64,000 bases of DNA from Glaciihabitans sp. INWT7 (lineage in GTDB: Bacteria; Actinomycetota; Actinomycetes; Actinomycetales; Microbacteriaceae). The notes below the pieces were generated by a model that did no database searches, was not told where the DNA came from, and saw only the letters and a program-made list of their open reading frames with translations. The stretch is from NCBI RefSeq assembly GCF_014217685.1, contig NZ_CP043653.1, forward strand, positions 562,419 through 626,418, written 5' to 3'. Both the position numbers and the translations under genes were made by a program. Position 1 is the first letter of the stretch; every line of letters begins with the position of its first letter. Positions 27,131 through 36,993 of the stretch are shown here, one piece after another.

Positions 27131-28463
27131 GGGAGGTTCGCCGCCGCCCGGATCGCTGGCCCGGCAACCACACAATCCGATCAGCCGACCGCAGATCGAG
27201 ACCGTCGTGTCCCGATCCGTGGCCATCTTCGGGTTGGTGTTCGGCGCCCAGGCCGTGCCCGCAGTACTTCAGCAGTTGCCGACCGCATCGACGGTCTGGG
27301 CCATCACCTTCGGTGTCGGCATCTATGGCGGCATCGTCGCCACCCTCGTCGCATCCTTCGCCAAGCGGTGGGTTCGCGGTGTGAATGCCTACGTCTCGTT
27401 CGCCTACCTCGTCGCCCTCGCGGGCTGGCCATTCGTCGTCGACGAGCCACTCACCGTGGTGACGGAACGACCCTGGCTCTGGCTGTTGTGCACGGTTGCC
27501 ACCTCCACAGCCGCCATCGCCTTCAGCACCTGGCAGGCGACCGCCTACCTGTTCGTGACCCCGGTGGTCTACGGCCTTGTGCGGATCACGCCGGCCGGCG
27601 GCGGTGCGAGCGTCGCGTCGGCGACCCTCGATATCGCGTACGCGATAATCCTGGGCGGTGCCGTCCTGATCCTCATCACGCTCTTGCGCCAGGCCGCTGC
27701 CTCTGTTGACAACGCGCAGGGCACCGCGCTCGACCGTTATGCGCACGCCGTGAGGCAACACGCGACGGAGGTGGAGCGGGTGCAGGTGGACTCCATCGTG
27801 CACGACAGCGTGCTCACCACCCTTCTCTCGGCGGCTCGGGCCTACACCCCGGAGGCGAAGGAACTCGCCACGCGCATGGCCCGCAACGCCATGGGCCACC
27901 TGAAGGATGCCGCGGCCGCGTCACCCGACGACGATGCGACGGTCACCCTCGATCAGCTCGCCCGGCGAATCGCGGATTCGATGAGCACCCTCTCCGGGCC
28001 ATTCGAGCTGCGTACGCGGTCCGTCGGCATGCGGACCATCCCGGTGCAGTCCTCAGAAGCCGTCTACTCGGCCGCGATGCAGGCGATGGTCAACAGCCTC
28101 CAGCATGCCGGCACCGGCGACGACGTGCACCGCTGGCTCGTCGTCGAGGGCGCTGAGGGGGGAGGCATCCGCATCGGTGTCGGTGACGACGGAGCGGGAT
28201 TCGCTTTGGACAGCGTCCCGAGCGAGCGTCTCGGGCTCCGCGTGTCGATCATCGAGCGTGTCGCGAACGCGGGCGGCTCGGTCGAGATCGACGCGGGCAT
28301 CGACCGCGGTGCCGTGATCTGGATCACCTGGCCTCAGCCGGATGCATCCTCGGACGGGCGGGGGCAGTTCGATGCCGAGGTCTCGACGTCCGCCGGTGCC
28401 CCCCTGGCGACCGGCGCTGCGACCTCCAGCTCAGCGATGACAGGGGAAGGCCAAGCGCTGTGA
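27111..28463 (+). CDS. Membrane sensor histidine kinase (HATPase)
   Basis: About 450 residues. Five or six membrane segments fill the first 200 residues, with no large extracellular domain. The probable phosphoacceptor is H231 in SIVHDSVLTTLLSAAR. The ATPase domain has an N-box (AMQAMVNSLQHAG), G1 (VGDDGAGF) and G2 (RLGLRVSIIERVANAGG). The start (ATG 27111 or 27120) lies within the regulator's 3' end, so the two are coupled. Partner of the NarL-type regulator; stimulus is unknown. Confidence 0.83.
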   Translation: MVVMAAKGGSPPPGSLARQPHNPISRPQIETVVSRSVAIFGLVFGAQAVPAVLQQLPTASTVWAITFGVGIYGGIVATLVASFAKRWVRGVNAYVSFAYLVALAGWPFVVDEPLTVVTERPWLWLLCTVATSTAAIAFSTWQATAYLFVTPVVYGLVRITPAGGGASVASATLDIAYAIILGGAVLILITLLRQAAASVDNAQGTALDRYAHAVRQHATEVERVQVDSIVHDSVLTTLLSAARAYTPEAKELATRMARNAMGHLKDAAAASPDDDATVTLDQLARRIADSMSTLSGPFELRTRSVGMRTIPVQSSEAVYSAAMQAMVNSLQHAGTGDDVHRWLVVEGAEGGGIRIGVGDDGAGFALDSVPSERLGLRVSIIERVANAGGSVEIDAGIDRGAVIWITWPQPDASSDGRGQFDAEVSTSAGAPLATGAATSSSAMTGEGQAL

Positions 28464-29509
28464 TCGTCTCCGTGCCCCGACTGCTCATCGTCTCCCTCGC
28501 GGCCATCTTCTCGGCCTACCACCTCGTGCTCGCCGTCGTATCGATCGATGTGCCCCACCAGAAGGCCCCCTATCTCGCCGCAATGGCGCTGTATGGGCTG
28601 GCGACGCTGCTCAGCCTTCTCCTCTCGCGCACCCAACGGATGCCGACCTGGGTCGCCGCATTCAATGTCGCCGTCGCCGTGGTGGTGCCCCTGCTCGTGA
28701 CCAGTCAGTTCGACCAGGTAGAAGCCAAGGGCACCTATGCCGCCTGGCACACGGCAGCCATCGGCACGCTGATGGTCATCACCTCCACCCGGCGACGCCA
28801 CACCTTCGCCTGGATCGGCACCGCAGCGCTCGTTGTTCAGACGGTGGCGTGGGCCGGCCCGGGAGGTCTCGTCACGTATGGGGTGATCGGCAGCGTCGGC
28901 TGGGTAGCCGTGTCGCACGCGCTGTCCCTCTCCCTCGCGAAGGCGGGCAGGGATACCCGGCAGTACGCCCTCGCCGAGCGAGAGGCGGTGGAATGGCGTG
29001 CGGCCCAGGAGGCTCACGTCTCCGAGCGGCAGTTCCGTCTCGGCCAGACGAGCCGGATGTCACTGCCGATGTTGCGCCAGATCGTCGCGGTCGGTGGCGA
29101 ACTCACCGATTCGCAGCGACTCGAATGTCTCTACCTCGAAGGCGCGATCCGCGACGAGATCCGCGGTCGAAAGCTCTTGAACGATCGAGTGCGCGAGCAG
29201 ATCATGATCGCCCGCCGCAATGGGACCATCGTCACCCTTCTCGACGAGGGAGGCATCGACGACCTCTCCGACGGGGATCTCGAACGGGTGCTGAATCGGC
29301 TGGCAGACGCGATCCGCGACACGAAGACCGGCAAGCTCATCGCGCGCACCGTGCCGGAGGGTTCCGACATCGCGGTGACGGTGGTGGGGCTCTCGTCGCT
29401 CGACGAGGGACATTCCAGCGCGCTCGGCAGCCAGGGCATCGATGATGAAGAGGATCGGGTGGATCTCTGGCTCGAGATCCCGCGCACCGGGGCGACAGTC
29501 TCCGCCTGA
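28460..29509 (+). CDS. Membrane protein with degenerate kinase-like cytoplasmic domain
   Basis: 349 residues: five or six hydrophobic segments up to about residue 155, then a cytoplasmic part with helices rich in charge (ALAEREAVEWRAAQEAH, LECLYLEGAIRDEIRGRKLL, RVREQIMIARRNG). The layout copies the preceding histidine kinase, but no phosphoacceptor His and no GHKL glycine boxes are seen. GTG start overlaps the kinase stop by 4 bp. It may tune or sense for the two-component pair. This is inference from architecture. Confidence 0.7.
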   Translation: MIVSVPRLLIVSLAAIFSAYHLVLAVVSIDVPHQKAPYLAAMALYGLATLLSLLLSRTQRMPTWVAAFNVAVAVVVPLLVTSQFDQVEAKGTYAAWHTAAIGTLMVITSTRRRHTFAWIGTAALVVQTVAWAGPGGLVTYGVIGSVGWVAVSHALSLSLAKAGRDTRQYALAEREAVEWRAAQEAHVSERQFRLGQTSRMSLPMLRQIVAVGGELTDSQRLECLYLEGAIRDEIRGRKLLNDRVREQIMIARRNGTIVTLLDEGGIDDLSDGDLERVLNRLADAIRDTKTGKLIARTVPEGSDIAVTVVGLSSLDEGHSSALGSQGIDDEEDRVDLWLEIPRTGATVSA

Positions 29510-29619
29510 TCCGCGATCATCGGCAGCCGGTGTCGCCGGGCGTCTCTCCGCGCCCGCAAGCGGTGCCCAGCCGACAAAGCCGAAAGCGGCGACAGCCCGG
29601 TCTTGAGCCCGCACATGGA

Positions 29620-29653
29620 AAACGGGACCGGCCCCCGAAGGCCGATCCCGTTT
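29620..29653. terminator. Bidirectional hairpin terminator
   Basis: AAACGGGACCGGCC (29620-29633) pairs over 14 positions with GGCCGATCCCGTTT (29640-29653), with a G-U or A-C pair in the middle depending on strand. T-runs follow the stem on both strands, so it can end both the sensor operon and transcripts from the right. Confidence 0.75.
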
Positions 29654-29661
29654 CAAGCTCC

Positions 29662-29696
29662 GGGTCAGGGCAATAACCCGAATATTGCCCTGACCC
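29662..29696. terminator. Second perfect hairpin next to the terminator
   Basis: GGGTCAGGGCAATA (29662-29675) and TATTGCCCTGACCC (29683-29696) form a perfect 14-bp stem with a 7-nt loop. No T-run follows, so it may be a processing or stability element or a backup terminator. Confidence 0.6.
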
Positions 29697-30059
29697 GCCC
29701 CCAAGCCATGAACCCGCTTACCCTAGTCGGTCCATGGTTGGCGGTGTAACTCGAAGAGCAACACCTAGCAAGATCAATAATGCGTGCCAGAGGCATGCCC
29801 GCAAAGTCGACACTTCGGGGGACATTCGGGGGACAGTTTTGTCCCCCGATTCGGAAAAGAAGCCCGTCAGACGCAATATATCGTTGTCCCCCTCGACGAA
29901 TCCCGGGGTACATTTCGCGATTCCCTGAGCTATTGAGCAGTGCAGTTGGCGCAACAATGCGGATTCCGTCGCCGTCGCTGCGGAATTCGTACATTTCGAA
30001 CCCAGAATTGCGCGATACCGAAGTATCACCCCTCAACGGGGCACACTTTCGTCGGCGAG

Positions 30060-30317
30060 CTATCCCGAGAAGGAGCGCCAAGCTCCGGCACCGCGAAGCA
30101 GCGGTCTGCGGATGCTGCGCTGACTGCGTTGCCACGCACTGACGACGGCTCCCTCGGCGCGCTGCCCATCCTCGAGTTCTTCGATCATGGACGTGAGCAC
30201 CGCGGTCACCGCGGCAAGCTCTGCCGGGGACGGTTGACCCGCGATCACCTCGAACTCCGGGCCATCGCCCCGCTCCCGAGTCTCCGCCTCGTCGTTCCCC
30301 GGCTGCTGGAGGGTCAC
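30060..30317 (-). CDS. Acyl-CoA carboxylase epsilon subunit
   Basis: 85-residue accessory protein that stabilises actinobacterial acyl-CoA carboxylases by joining alpha and beta subunits. The core [20 protein letters not shown] and the C-terminal Trp-rich tail (GAGAWRSF) match the ACC_epsilon family; the N-terminus is acidic and likely disordered. The GTG start overlaps the beta-subunit stop (GTGA). Its neighbour and size make the assignment firm despite low complexity. Confidence 0.88.
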   Translation of the reverse strand: MTLQQPGNDEAETRERGDGPEFEVIAGQPSPAELAAVTAVLTSMIEELEDGQRAEGAVVSAWQRSQRSIRRPLLRGAGAWRSFSG

Positions 30318-31915
30318 AGCGGGATGTTCCCGTGCTTCTTGGGCGGCAGGGTGGCCCGCTTTGTCCTGAGCGCCCTCAGGGCCTTCACGACCACCACGCG
30401 GGTGGCCGCCGGCTCGATCACCCCGTCGAGCTCACCGCGCTCCGCCGCCAGGAAGGGGGATGCCACGTTGTAGGTGTACTCGTTGGCGAGCTTCGTGCGC
30501 ACCGCCGCGACATCCTCTCCCGCCGCTTCTGCGGCCTTGATCTCGTTGCGGTAGAGGATGTTCACGGCCCCCTGCCCGCCCATGACCGCGATTTCGGCGG
30601 TCGGCCAGGCGTAGTTGAGGTCGGCTCCGAGCTGCTTGGAGCCCATCACGATGTAGGCCCCGCCGTAGGCCTTGCGGGTGATGACGGTCACGAGCGGCAC
30701 GGTGGCCTCGGCATACGCGTAGAGCAGCTTCGCGCCGCGGCGGATGACCCCGGTCCATTCCTGGTCGGTGCCGGGAAGATAGCCGGGAACGTCGACGAGG
30801 GTCAGGATCGGGATCGAGAAGGCATCGCAGAAGCGCACGAAACGGCTCGCCTTCTCGCCGGCCTCGATATTGAGGGTTCCCGCCATGGCGTTCGGCTGGT
30901 TCGCCACGACACCCACCGCGCGCCCCTCGACCCGGCCGAAACCGACGACGATGTTGGGGGCGAAGAGCGGCTGGGTCTCGAGGAAGTCGCCGTTGTCGAC
31001 GATGTGCTCGATGATCGTCTTCACGTCGTAGGGCTGATTGGGGCTGTCGGGGATCACCATGTTGAGCTTGCGGTCCGCGTCCGTCGTCTCGAGTTCGACC
31101 GCGCTCTCGTACACCGGATGCTCGGCGAGGTTGTTGTCCGGCAGGAAGCTGAGCAGCGTGCGGGCGTAGTCGAGCGCGTCATCCTCGTCGCTGGCGAGCC
31201 AGTGTGCCACGCCTGAGATCTTGTTGTGGGTGAGGGCTCCACCGAGCTCCTCCATGCCGACGTCCTCACCGGTGACGGTCTTGATCACGTCTGGCCCGGT
31301 CACGAACATCTGGCTGGTCTTGTCGACCATGATCACGAAGTCGGTGAGCGCGGGGGAGTAGACGGCGCCACCGGCTGCCGGTCCCATGATGATCGAGATC
31401 TGGGGGATGACTCCGGAGGCAGCGGTGTTGCGGCGGAAGATCTCGCCGTACTTACCGAGCGCGACCACGCCCTCCTGGATGCGGGCGCCTCCAGAGTCCA
31501 GCATCCCGATGATCGGCACGCCGGTCTTGAGGGCGAGATCCATCACCTTGATGATCTTCTCTCCGGCCACCTCGCCGAGCGATCCGCCGAAGATGGTGAA
31601 GTCCTGGCTGTAGACCGCGACCTGGCGACCGTGGATGGTGCCGGTACCGGTGACGACCGCGTCGCCGTAGGGCCGCTTCTTCTCCATGCCGAAGGCGTGG
31701 GTGCGGTGGCGGACGAACTCGTCGAGCTCGACGAAGGATCCGTGATCGAGCAGCTGCTCGATGCGCTCCCGTGCGGTCTTCTTGCCCTTGGAGTGTTGCT
31801 TCTCGATGGCCGCCTCGCCGCTCGCGGTCACAGCTTCGTGGTAGCGAACCTTGAGGTCGGCGAGCTTGCCCGCGGTGGTGTACAGGTCATTCGTGGCGTT
31901 CGTATCAGCAGTCAC
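30314..31915 (-). CDS. Acyl-CoA (propionyl-/acetyl-CoA) carboxylase beta subunit
   Basis: Carboxyltransferase of 533 residues that moves CO2 from carboxybiotin to acyl-CoA. N-terminal [20 protein letters not shown], oxyanion stretch [51 protein letters not shown] and [19 protein letters not shown] are crotonase-fold blocks of the AccD5/PccB type. First gene of a two-gene operon with the epsilon subunit and divergent from birA, which would biotinylate its alpha partner. GTG start is leaderless-type. Confidence 0.93.
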   Translation of the reverse strand: MTADTNATNDLYTTAGKLADLKVRYHEAVTASGEAAIEKQHSKGKKTARERIEQLLDHGSFVELDEFVRHRTHAFGMEKKRPYGDAVVTGTGTIHGRQVAVYSQDFTIFGGSLGEVAGEKIIKVMDLALKTGVPIIGMLDSGGARIQEGVVALGKYGEIFRRNTAASGVIPQISIIMGPAAGGAVYSPALTDFVIMVDKTSQMFVTGPDVIKTVTGEDVGMEELGGALTHNKISGVAHWLASDEDDALDYARTLLSFLPDNNLAEHPVYESAVELETTDADRKLNMVIPDSPNQPYDVKTIIEHIVDNGDFLETQPLFAPNIVVGFGRVEGRAVGVVANQPNAMAGTLNIEAGEKASRFVRFCDAFSIPILTLVDVPGYLPGTDQEWTGVIRRGAKLLYAYAEATVPLVTVITRKAYGGAYIVMGSKQLGADLNYAWPTAEIAVMGGQGAVNILYRNEIKAAEAAGEDVAAVRTKLANEYTYNVASPFLAAERGELDGVIEPAATRVVVVKALRALRTKRATLPPKKHGNIPL

Positions 31916-31921
31916 GCGTTC

Positions 31922-31927
31922 ACTTTA
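31922..31927 (-). promoter_or_regulatory. -10 box for leaderless carboxylase beta transcript
   Basis: TAAAGT on the minus strand ends 6 nt before the GTG at 31915; no ribosome site is present. Confidence 0.55.
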
Positions 31928-31986
31928 CCGTCGGGCTTCTGCGCGAACCGGTGGTGGGATCCTACAAAGCTCGTCGATGGTGCCCG

Positions 31987-31992
31987 TAGCCT
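31987..31992 (+). promoter_or_regulatory. -10 box for leaderless birA transcript
   Basis: TAGCCT ends 6 nt before ATG 31999. The adjacent TGGGGG is too close to the start to act as a ribosome site. Confidence 0.55.
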
Positions 31993-31998
31993 TGGGGG

Positions 31999-32811
31999 AT
32001 GCAGCTTCCCCGCAGCGCCGCAGTCGCCTCCCGCCTCGAGATCCTCGACGAGTGCGGATCGACCAACACCGAGCTGGCGTCCCGGGCGTCCGGAGCCGAG
32101 GGGGACGGCTGGCCCGACTTCTCCGTTCTCGTCACGGCAAGCCAGACGGATGGACGGGGGCGACTCGGCCGTGTCTGGGTTGCGCCGCCCGGCCAGACTC
32201 TGGCGATCTCCGTGCTGCTCCGGCCGCGCCTTCCCGCCGGCGAGCCCCTCGATATCGACCACTACGGGTGGTTGTCCCTCATCGCGGGAATCGCCATGAC
32301 GAATTCGCTCGCGCCGCTCGTTCCGTCGCATTCCGTGCGGCTGAAGTGGCCCAACGACGTGCAGATCGACGGACGGAAGGTCTCGGGGCTCCTCGCAGAG
32401 CTGCTCCCCGGCGGGCGTTCCGTCGTGATGGGCGCCGGCCTCAATCTCAGCATCGGTGAGCCGGACCTGCCGACGCCGACCTCGACATCCTTGGGGCTCA
32501 ACGATCCGATTGCTCCGGATGCCGAACTCGCCGACCGCGCGCTCGCTGGCTACCTCGGCGAGCTGGGAAGGCTGTACGCCGAATTCCTGCGTTTCGGTGC
32601 CGACCCGGAGGCCAGCGGCATCGGGGAGCAGCTGCGCGAGCTGTGCAGCACTCTCGGCAGCCAGGTGCGGGTTCTCCTGCCGGGCGGCGATGAGCTTCTC
32701 GGCACGGCGGTGGGCATCGACGGCAGCGGCAGGCTGAGGGTGAAGAAGTCTTCGGATGGCCGTGTAGTGGCTGTCGCCGCCGGTGACGTGACCCATCTGC
32801 GGTATGAATAG
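31999..32811 (+). CDS. birA: Biotin--[acetyl-CoA-carboxylase] ligase
   Basis: Attaches biotin to the carboxylase alpha subunit. 270 residues with no N-terminal helix-turn-helix, so it is a group I ligase without repressor function. CGSTNTELASRA, the biotinyl-AMP loop QTDGRGRLGRVW, and LKWPNDVQIDGRKVSGLL (with the conserved Lys) are present, followed by the small C-terminal SH3-like domain. It is divergent from the carboxylase beta/epsilon operon with 83 bp between starts. Confidence 0.93.
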   Translation: MQLPRSAAVASRLEILDECGSTNTELASRASGAEGDGWPDFSVLVTASQTDGRGRLGRVWVAPPGQTLAISVLLRPRLPAGEPLDIDHYGWLSLIAGIAMTNSLAPLVPSHSVRLKWPNDVQIDGRKVSGLLAELLPGGRSVVMGAGLNLSIGEPDLPTPTSTSLGLNDPIAPDAELADRALAGYLGELGRLYAEFLRFGADPEASGIGEQLRELCSTLGSQVRVLLPGGDELLGTAVGIDGSGRLRVKKSSDGRVVAVAAGDVTHLRYE

Positions 32812-32814
32812 GTG

Positions 32815-33366
32815 ATGAGCGACGCACAGGACACCGAGCGGGTGGTGGCCCGCCTGAGGCCGCATGGGCGCGTCCTGTTCTGGCCGAGCGTGCTGTTCAT
32901 CGCGGTCGCGGCCGCCGTCGGTTATTTCCAGGGGAGTTTTGCCCAGTCCTGGCAGAACATCGCCCTGCTCGCCGGTGCCGCCCTCGTGGTCGTGCTCCTG
33001 TGGCTGCTCCCGCTCGTGGCGTGGCTGGGGAAGCGATACGTGATCACGACACGTCGCATCATCCTGCGCACCGGCTTCTTCGTGCGCATCCGCCAGGAGC
33101 TGCTGCACAGCCGGGGCTACGACGTGACGGTGCGCCAGAACGGTTTGCAGAGCATGTTCCGCAGCGGCAACATCCTGATCAACACCGGGCTGGACCAGCC
33201 CGTGGTGCTTCGAGACGTGCCCGGGGCGGACCTCGTGCAGGCCGCGCTCCATGACCTGATGGAGAAGAGCCTCAACCCGATAGCGGCCCGGCGTCAGGCC
33301 GAGGCCTCGCGTTCGGGGCGGGATGTGGCACCCAGCGACGAGACGACCGCGTGGGGACAGCGCTAG
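32815..33366 (+). CDS. PH-domain membrane protein
   Basis: 183 residues with two hydrophobic helices (about 24-42 and 50-72) and a cytoplasmic bacterial pleckstrin-like (bPH_2/DUF304) domain: RYVITTRRIILRTGFF, RQELLHSRGYDVTV and GNILINTGLDQPVVLRDV. ATG 32815 follows the birA stop by 3 bp; a GTG one codon earlier is possible. The stop codon shares a CTAG with the convergent gtrA stop. Biological role is unknown. Confidence 0.82.
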   Translation: MSDAQDTERVVARLRPHGRVLFWPSVLFIAVAAAVGYFQGSFAQSWQNIALLAGAALVVVLLWLLPLVAWLGKRYVITTRRIILRTGFFVRIRQELLHSRGYDVTVRQNGLQSMFRSGNILINTGLDQPVVLRDVPGADLVQAALHDLMEKSLNPIAARRQAEASRSGRDVAPSDETTAWGQR

Positions 33367-33920
33367 GGTCGCGCTGCTTCTTCACTCGCGGTCTGCTCGT
33401 CTTCGAAGATCGACAGGCGGGCCGCCTCGGCCTTGTGCTCGCGAGCCGTGAGGCCGTCGGCGCGGTGGTGCCCGTAGACCCAGAAGCGGTAGAGCAGGAA
33501 GCGGAACGAGGTGCCGAGCACGAGTCCGACGAGGTTCGAGGAGATGTTGTCAGCGAATAACGAGGTGAAGCCGAGGAGATAGTGGGAGACCCACAGGCAG
33601 GCGAGCCCGATGAGGATGCCGCCCACCGACACCGCGCTGAATTCCGCGAGCTCGAGCACGAAGTTCTTGCGCCGATGTTCCCGGAAGGTCCAGTAGCGGT
33701 TGCCGAACCAGGTGACGACGGTCGCAATGCCGGCCGAGAGGATCTTGGCGCCGATCGGCCCCTGGAAGAAGTGGCCATCGCCGAAAGCACCGAGGCGGAG
33801 GGCGTTGAAGAGCCCAACGTCGACGAAATAGCCGGCGAGACCGACGACCCCGAATTTGAGCACATACCGCAGGAGCTTCTCATAGAGCAGACGTGCGAGG
33901 GAGACGAGGCGGGAGGGCAT
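33363..33920 (-). CDS. GtrA-family membrane protein
   Basis: Four-helix polytopic protein (185 residues) of the GtrA/DPMS3 family, which moves or presents polyprenyl-linked sugars. KFGVVGLAGYFVDVGLFNAL, WFGNRYWTFREHRR and FRFLLYRFWVY are the three family blocks. ATG 33920 is chosen for AAGGAGG just upstream; a TTG five codons earlier overlaps that site. It lies at the edge of the surface-polysaccharide region and has no adjacent flippase partner. Confidence 0.88.
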   Translation of the reverse strand: MPSRLVSLARLLYEKLLRYVLKFGVVGLAGYFVDVGLFNALRLGAFGDGHFFQGPIGAKILSAGIATVVTWFGNRYWTFREHRRKNFVLELAEFSAVSVGGILIGLACLWVSHYLLGFTSLFADNISSNLVGLVLGTSFRFLLYRFWVYGHHRADGLTAREHKAEAARLSIFEDEQTASEEAARP

Positions 33921-33992
33921 GGCGCCCTCCTTCAAAGGATCGGTGAACGGGCTCGAGAATCATAACCGGCTGCCCCGATGCTTATCCGAAAG

Positions 33993-33998
33993 TAGGCT
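33993..33998 (+). promoter_or_regulatory. -10 box for leaderless purK transcript
   Basis: TAGGCT ends 6 nt before the GTG at 34005. Confidence 0.55.
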
Positions 33999-34004
33999 GG
34001 CAGC

Positions 34005-35123
34005 GTGACTCTTCGGGTAGGTGTGATCGGTGGCGGACAGCTCGCGCGAATGATGATTCCCGCGGCGGTGAACCTCGGCATCGAACTGAGTGTGTTCGCC
34101 GAGACCGCAGGCGAATCGGCTTCCCTCGCGGTGACAACCCTTGGCGACTTCCGCGATACCGCAGATGTCCTCCCCTTCGCCCGCACGGTGGATGTCGTGA
34201 CCTTCGATCACGAGCACGTGCCGCAGGAGGTGCTCGCGGCCCTCATCGAGGCGGGCGTGGCAGTGCGCCCCGGTCCCGAAGCCCTGCTCTACGCCCAGGA
34301 CAAACTCCTCATGCGGGAGCGCCTGACTGCTCTCGGGCTCCCGGTGCCGGACTGGGCGCGGATCGACGAGGAAGCTCAGCTCGCCGAATTCCTGTCCGAT
34401 CACGGCGGCCGTGCCGTGGTGAAGACCGCCACCGGCGGTTACGACGGCAAAGGGGTGCGGGTGGTCCGCGCCGCGTCAGAGGCCTCCGATTGGCTTGCCC
34501 TCGGGCATCCGCTGCTCGCCGAGGAGTTGGTGGATTTCCGACGCGAGCTCGCCCAGTCGGTCGCCCGTCGCCCGTCGGGTGAACTCGCTTGCTGGCCGGT
34601 GGTGGAGAGCATCCAACGCGACGGCGTCTGTGCGGAGGTGATCGCCCCCGCCCCCTCGTCCCGCGGAAGGCTCGCGGATGTCGCGGAAGAGATCGCGCGG
34701 TCTGTCGCGGAGAACCTCGGGGTGACCGGCGTGCTCGCGGTGGAGCTCTTCGAGACCACCGACGATCGGCTTCTGGTCAACGAGCTCGCGATGCGCCCCC
34801 ACAACACCGGGCACTGGACGATCGACGGCTCCACCACGAGCCAGTTCGAGCAGCACCTGCGCGCAGTGCTCGACCTTCCCCTCGGCGCGACCGGATGCCG
34901 TGACGAATGGTCGGTGATGGTCAATATCCTCGGTGGTCCGGCGACGGGCGACCTCGACGACCGCTACCCGCACGCCTTCTCCGATGAGCCCTCGGTGAAG
35001 GTGCACAACTACGGCAAGGCGCCGAGGCCAGGGCGCAAGGTGGGCCACGTCACGGCCGCGGGATCCGACCTCGACGAGGTCGTGTTCCAGGCGCGTGCCG
35101 CTGCAGAGCATTACCAGAACTGA
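34005..35123 (+). CDS. purK: 5-(carboxyamino)imidazole ribonucleotide synthase
   Basis: Uses ATP and bicarbonate to carboxylate AIR on nitrogen in purine synthesis. 372-residue ATP-grasp enzyme: [12 protein letters not shown] at the N-terminus, [15 protein letters not shown] (ATP loop), [16 protein letters not shown] near the C-terminal half. It starts with GTG. The partner mutase purE follows after 17 bp but has its own -10 box. Confidence 0.95.
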   Translation: MTLRVGVIGGGQLARMMIPAAVNLGIELSVFAETAGESASLAVTTLGDFRDTADVLPFARTVDVVTFDHEHVPQEVLAALIEAGVAVRPGPEALLYAQDKLLMRERLTALGLPVPDWARIDEEAQLAEFLSDHGGRAVVKTATGGYDGKGVRVVRAASEASDWLALGHPLLAEELVDFRRELAQSVARRPSGELACWPVVESIQRDGVCAEVIAPAPSSRGRLADVAEEIARSVAENLGVTGVLAVELFETTDDRLLVNELAMRPHNTGHWTIDGSTTSQFEQHLRAVLDLPLGATGCRDEWSVMVNILGGPATGDLDDRYPHAFSDEPSVKVHNYGKAPRPGRKVGHVTAAGSDLDEVVFQARAAAEHYQN

Positions 35124-35127
35124 CCTT

Positions 35128-35133
35128 TAGGCT
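35128..35133 (+). promoter_or_regulatory. -10 box for purE within the purK-purE gap
   Basis: TAGGCT begins 5 bp after the purK stop and ends 7 nt before ATG 35141, suggesting an extra leaderless promoter inside the operon. Confidence 0.5.
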
Positions 35134-35140
35134 GATCGCT

Positions 35141-35653
35141 ATGCTCGAGCCCCTGTCTTCTGCGCTGCCCGTCGTGGCCGTCGTCATGGGATCCGACTCC
35201 GACTGGACCGTCATGAAAGACGCCGCGGCGGTGCTCGCCGAGTTCGATGTGCCCCACGAAGTCGAGGTGGTCTCGGCCCATCGCACCCCCGAGAAGATGA
35301 TCTCCTTCGGGCGGGAAGCAGCCGACCGCGGCATCCGCGTGATCATCGCCGGTGCCGGTGGCGCCGCCCACCTTCCCGGAATGCTCGCGGCCGTCACCAC
35401 CCTTCCCGTGGTCGGAGTGCCCGTCGCGTTGGCGAAGCTCGACGGACTCGATTCCCTGCTGTCGATCGTGCAGATGCCCGCCGGGGTTCCCGTGGCGACG
35501 GTATCGATCGGCGGCGCACGGAACGCCGGGCTGCTGGCCATCCGGATGCTGGCGATCTCCGATCCGGCGCTCTCGGCGGCGCTTGCCGGCTTCGCTCGCG
35601 ATCTCGAAGCCTCAGTGGCGGCCAAGAACACCGCGCTGAAGTCGAGCCTGTGA
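35141..35653 (+). CDS. purE: N5-carboxyaminoimidazole ribonucleotide mutase
   Basis: Shifts the carboxyl group of N5-CAIR to give CAIR. 170 residues, class [22 protein letters not shown] (catalytic His), [12 protein letters not shown] and [14 protein letters not shown] are all present. It overlaps the LCP-family gene by 4 bp, a purine-cell wall gene coupling common in Actinobacteria. Confidence 0.95.
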   Translation: MLEPLSSALPVVAVVMGSDSDWTVMKDAAAVLAEFDVPHEVEVVSAHRTPEKMISFGREAADRGIRVIIAGAGGAAHLPGMLAAVTTLPVVGVPVALAKLDGLDSLLSIVQMPAGVPVATVSIGGARNAGLLAIRMLAISDPALSAALAGFARDLEASVAAKNTALKSSL

Positions 35654-36993
35654 GCGCGATGACCGCGACCAGCCCGATCCGAACCCCGGATCTGCGGTCT
35701 ACCCCGACCATGACCAAGCGAGCCTGGTGGCTCGTCGGTCTCAACCTCCTCATCCCGGGCTCGGCGCAGATTCTCGCCGGCAATCGTCGTCTCGGTCGTT
35801 TCGGTGTCGGCACCACGTTCCTGCTCTGGGCAATCGGCGTCGTCGGCATCATCACCTGGATCGTCGCTCATACCGTGATCCTCAGCATCGTGACCAATCC
35901 GATCGGGCTCACCGTCATCCAGGTCGTCCTGGCCGCCTACGCGGCGCTCTGGATCGTGCTCACCCTCGACACCCTTCGGCTCACCAGGCTCATCGCCACC
36001 GCGCCGGCGATGCGGCCCGCGATCGCCGCCCTCTCGATCCTCGCCCTCGTCGCCACGGCCGGTATTGCGGGATACGGGGCCGTCAGCGCGGGTAGCGCGC
36101 GCAATGCGGTCAGTGCGATCTTCGCCGGGAGCGACATGGCCCCGCCGGTCGACGGTCGATACAACATCCTGCTGCTGGGAGGGGATGCCGGGCCAGACCG
36201 CACCGGCCTCCGACCCGACAGCACCTCTGTGGCGAGCATCGACGCGCAAACCGGAGCCACGACGATCATCGGCATTCCCCGCAACATGGAGCAGATCCAG
36301 TTCGCGAAAAGTTCGCCGCTCTACGGTCCCTTCCCGAACGGCTACGACTGTGGCGACCAGTGCCTCATCGACTACCTCTACACCTATGCGGAGGAGCACA
36401 AGTCCCTTTACCCCAATGCGGAATCGAAGGGCAGCTCGGCCGGCATCGAGGCGATGAAGGATGCCGCCGAGGGCGTGACCGGCCTCAAGATCCAGTACTA
36501 CGGGCTCATCGACATGCAGGGCTTCGCCGATCTGATCGACGCACTCGGCGGCGTGACGATCGACGTGCCGGCCAAGCTCCCTTATGGACCCGTGACCGCG
36601 ACGAAGCCCTACGGCACATTCCCGGCAGGCTCCCAGCACCTGGATGGCGCGCTCGCGCTCTGGTACGGGCGATCCCGCTACATGGGCAACGACTACGAGC
36701 GGATGGCCCGCCAGCGGGTGGTGCAGGAGGCGATGCTCAAACAGTTCCAGCCCCAGATCGTGCTGACGAAATTCCAGGACATCGCCAAGGCCGGAGCGCA
36801 GGTGGTGAAGACGGATATCCCCTCAGCGGCGCTGCCCGGTTTCGTCGATCTCGCCGAGAAAGCCCGAAAGCTTCCGGTGACCCAGCTCGAGCTGGTGCCC
36901 CCCGCGTTCGACCAGACACACCCCGACTACGCGAAGCTCCATGCGGCGGTGCAGGCGGCGACGCGCCCGACGACGGCGACGCCTGCTCCGTAG
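35650..36993 (+). CDS. LytR-CpsA-Psr (LCP) family cell-wall glycopolymer ligase
   Basis: Transfers polyprenyl-pyrophosphate-linked glycopolymer to peptidoglycan on the outer face of the membrane. Several N-terminal membrane segments (about residues 25-150) precede the LCP domain: [43 protein letters not shown] and [18 protein letters not shown] carry the catalytic Arg/Asp set. 447 residues. It stands just before the polysaccharide locus and could ligate its product, but LCP targets are not predictable from sequence. Confidence 0.9.
   Translation: MSAMTATSPIRTPDLRSTPTMTKRAWWLVGLNLLIPGSAQILAGNRRLGRFGVGTTFLLWAIGVVGIITWIVAHTVILSIVTNPIGLTVIQVVLAAYAALWIVLTLDTLRLTRLIATAPAMRPAIAALSILALVATAGIAGYGAVSAGSARNAVSAIFAGSDMAPPVDGRYNILLLGGDAGPDRTGLRPDSTSVASIDAQTGATTIIGIPRNMEQIQFAKSSPLYGPFPNGYDCGDQCLIDYLYTYAEEHKSLYPNAESKGSSAGIEAMKDAAEGVTGLKIQYYGLIDMQGFADLIDALGGVTIDVPAKLPYGPVTATKPYGTFPAGSQHLDGALALWYGRSRYMGNDYERMARQRVVQEAMLKQFQPQIVLTKFQDIAKAGAQVVKTDIPSAALPGFVDLAEKARKLPVTQLELVPPAFDQTHPDYAKLHAAVQAATRPTTATPAP

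Larger units (their letters stand above)
29510..30059. other. 550-bp intergenic region with stacked hairpins and lower GC
   Basis: No convincing gene is seen on either strand. Besides the two strong hairpins listed separately, 29827-29848 holds CGGGGGACA and TGTCCCCCG round a 4-nt loop, and TTCGGGGGACA is directly repeated just before it (from 29814 and 29825). From about 29700 to 30050 the sequence is less GC-rich than its surroundings. Possible readings are a non-coding RNA, a decayed gene or a long 3' region for the carboxylase operon. Confidence 0.6.

Noticed and set aside
29718-30029. A 103-codon minus-strand frame in the intergenic gap
   Set aside because: No ribosome site, no domain and it crosses the hairpins and direct repeats. 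It could only be a decayed gene.
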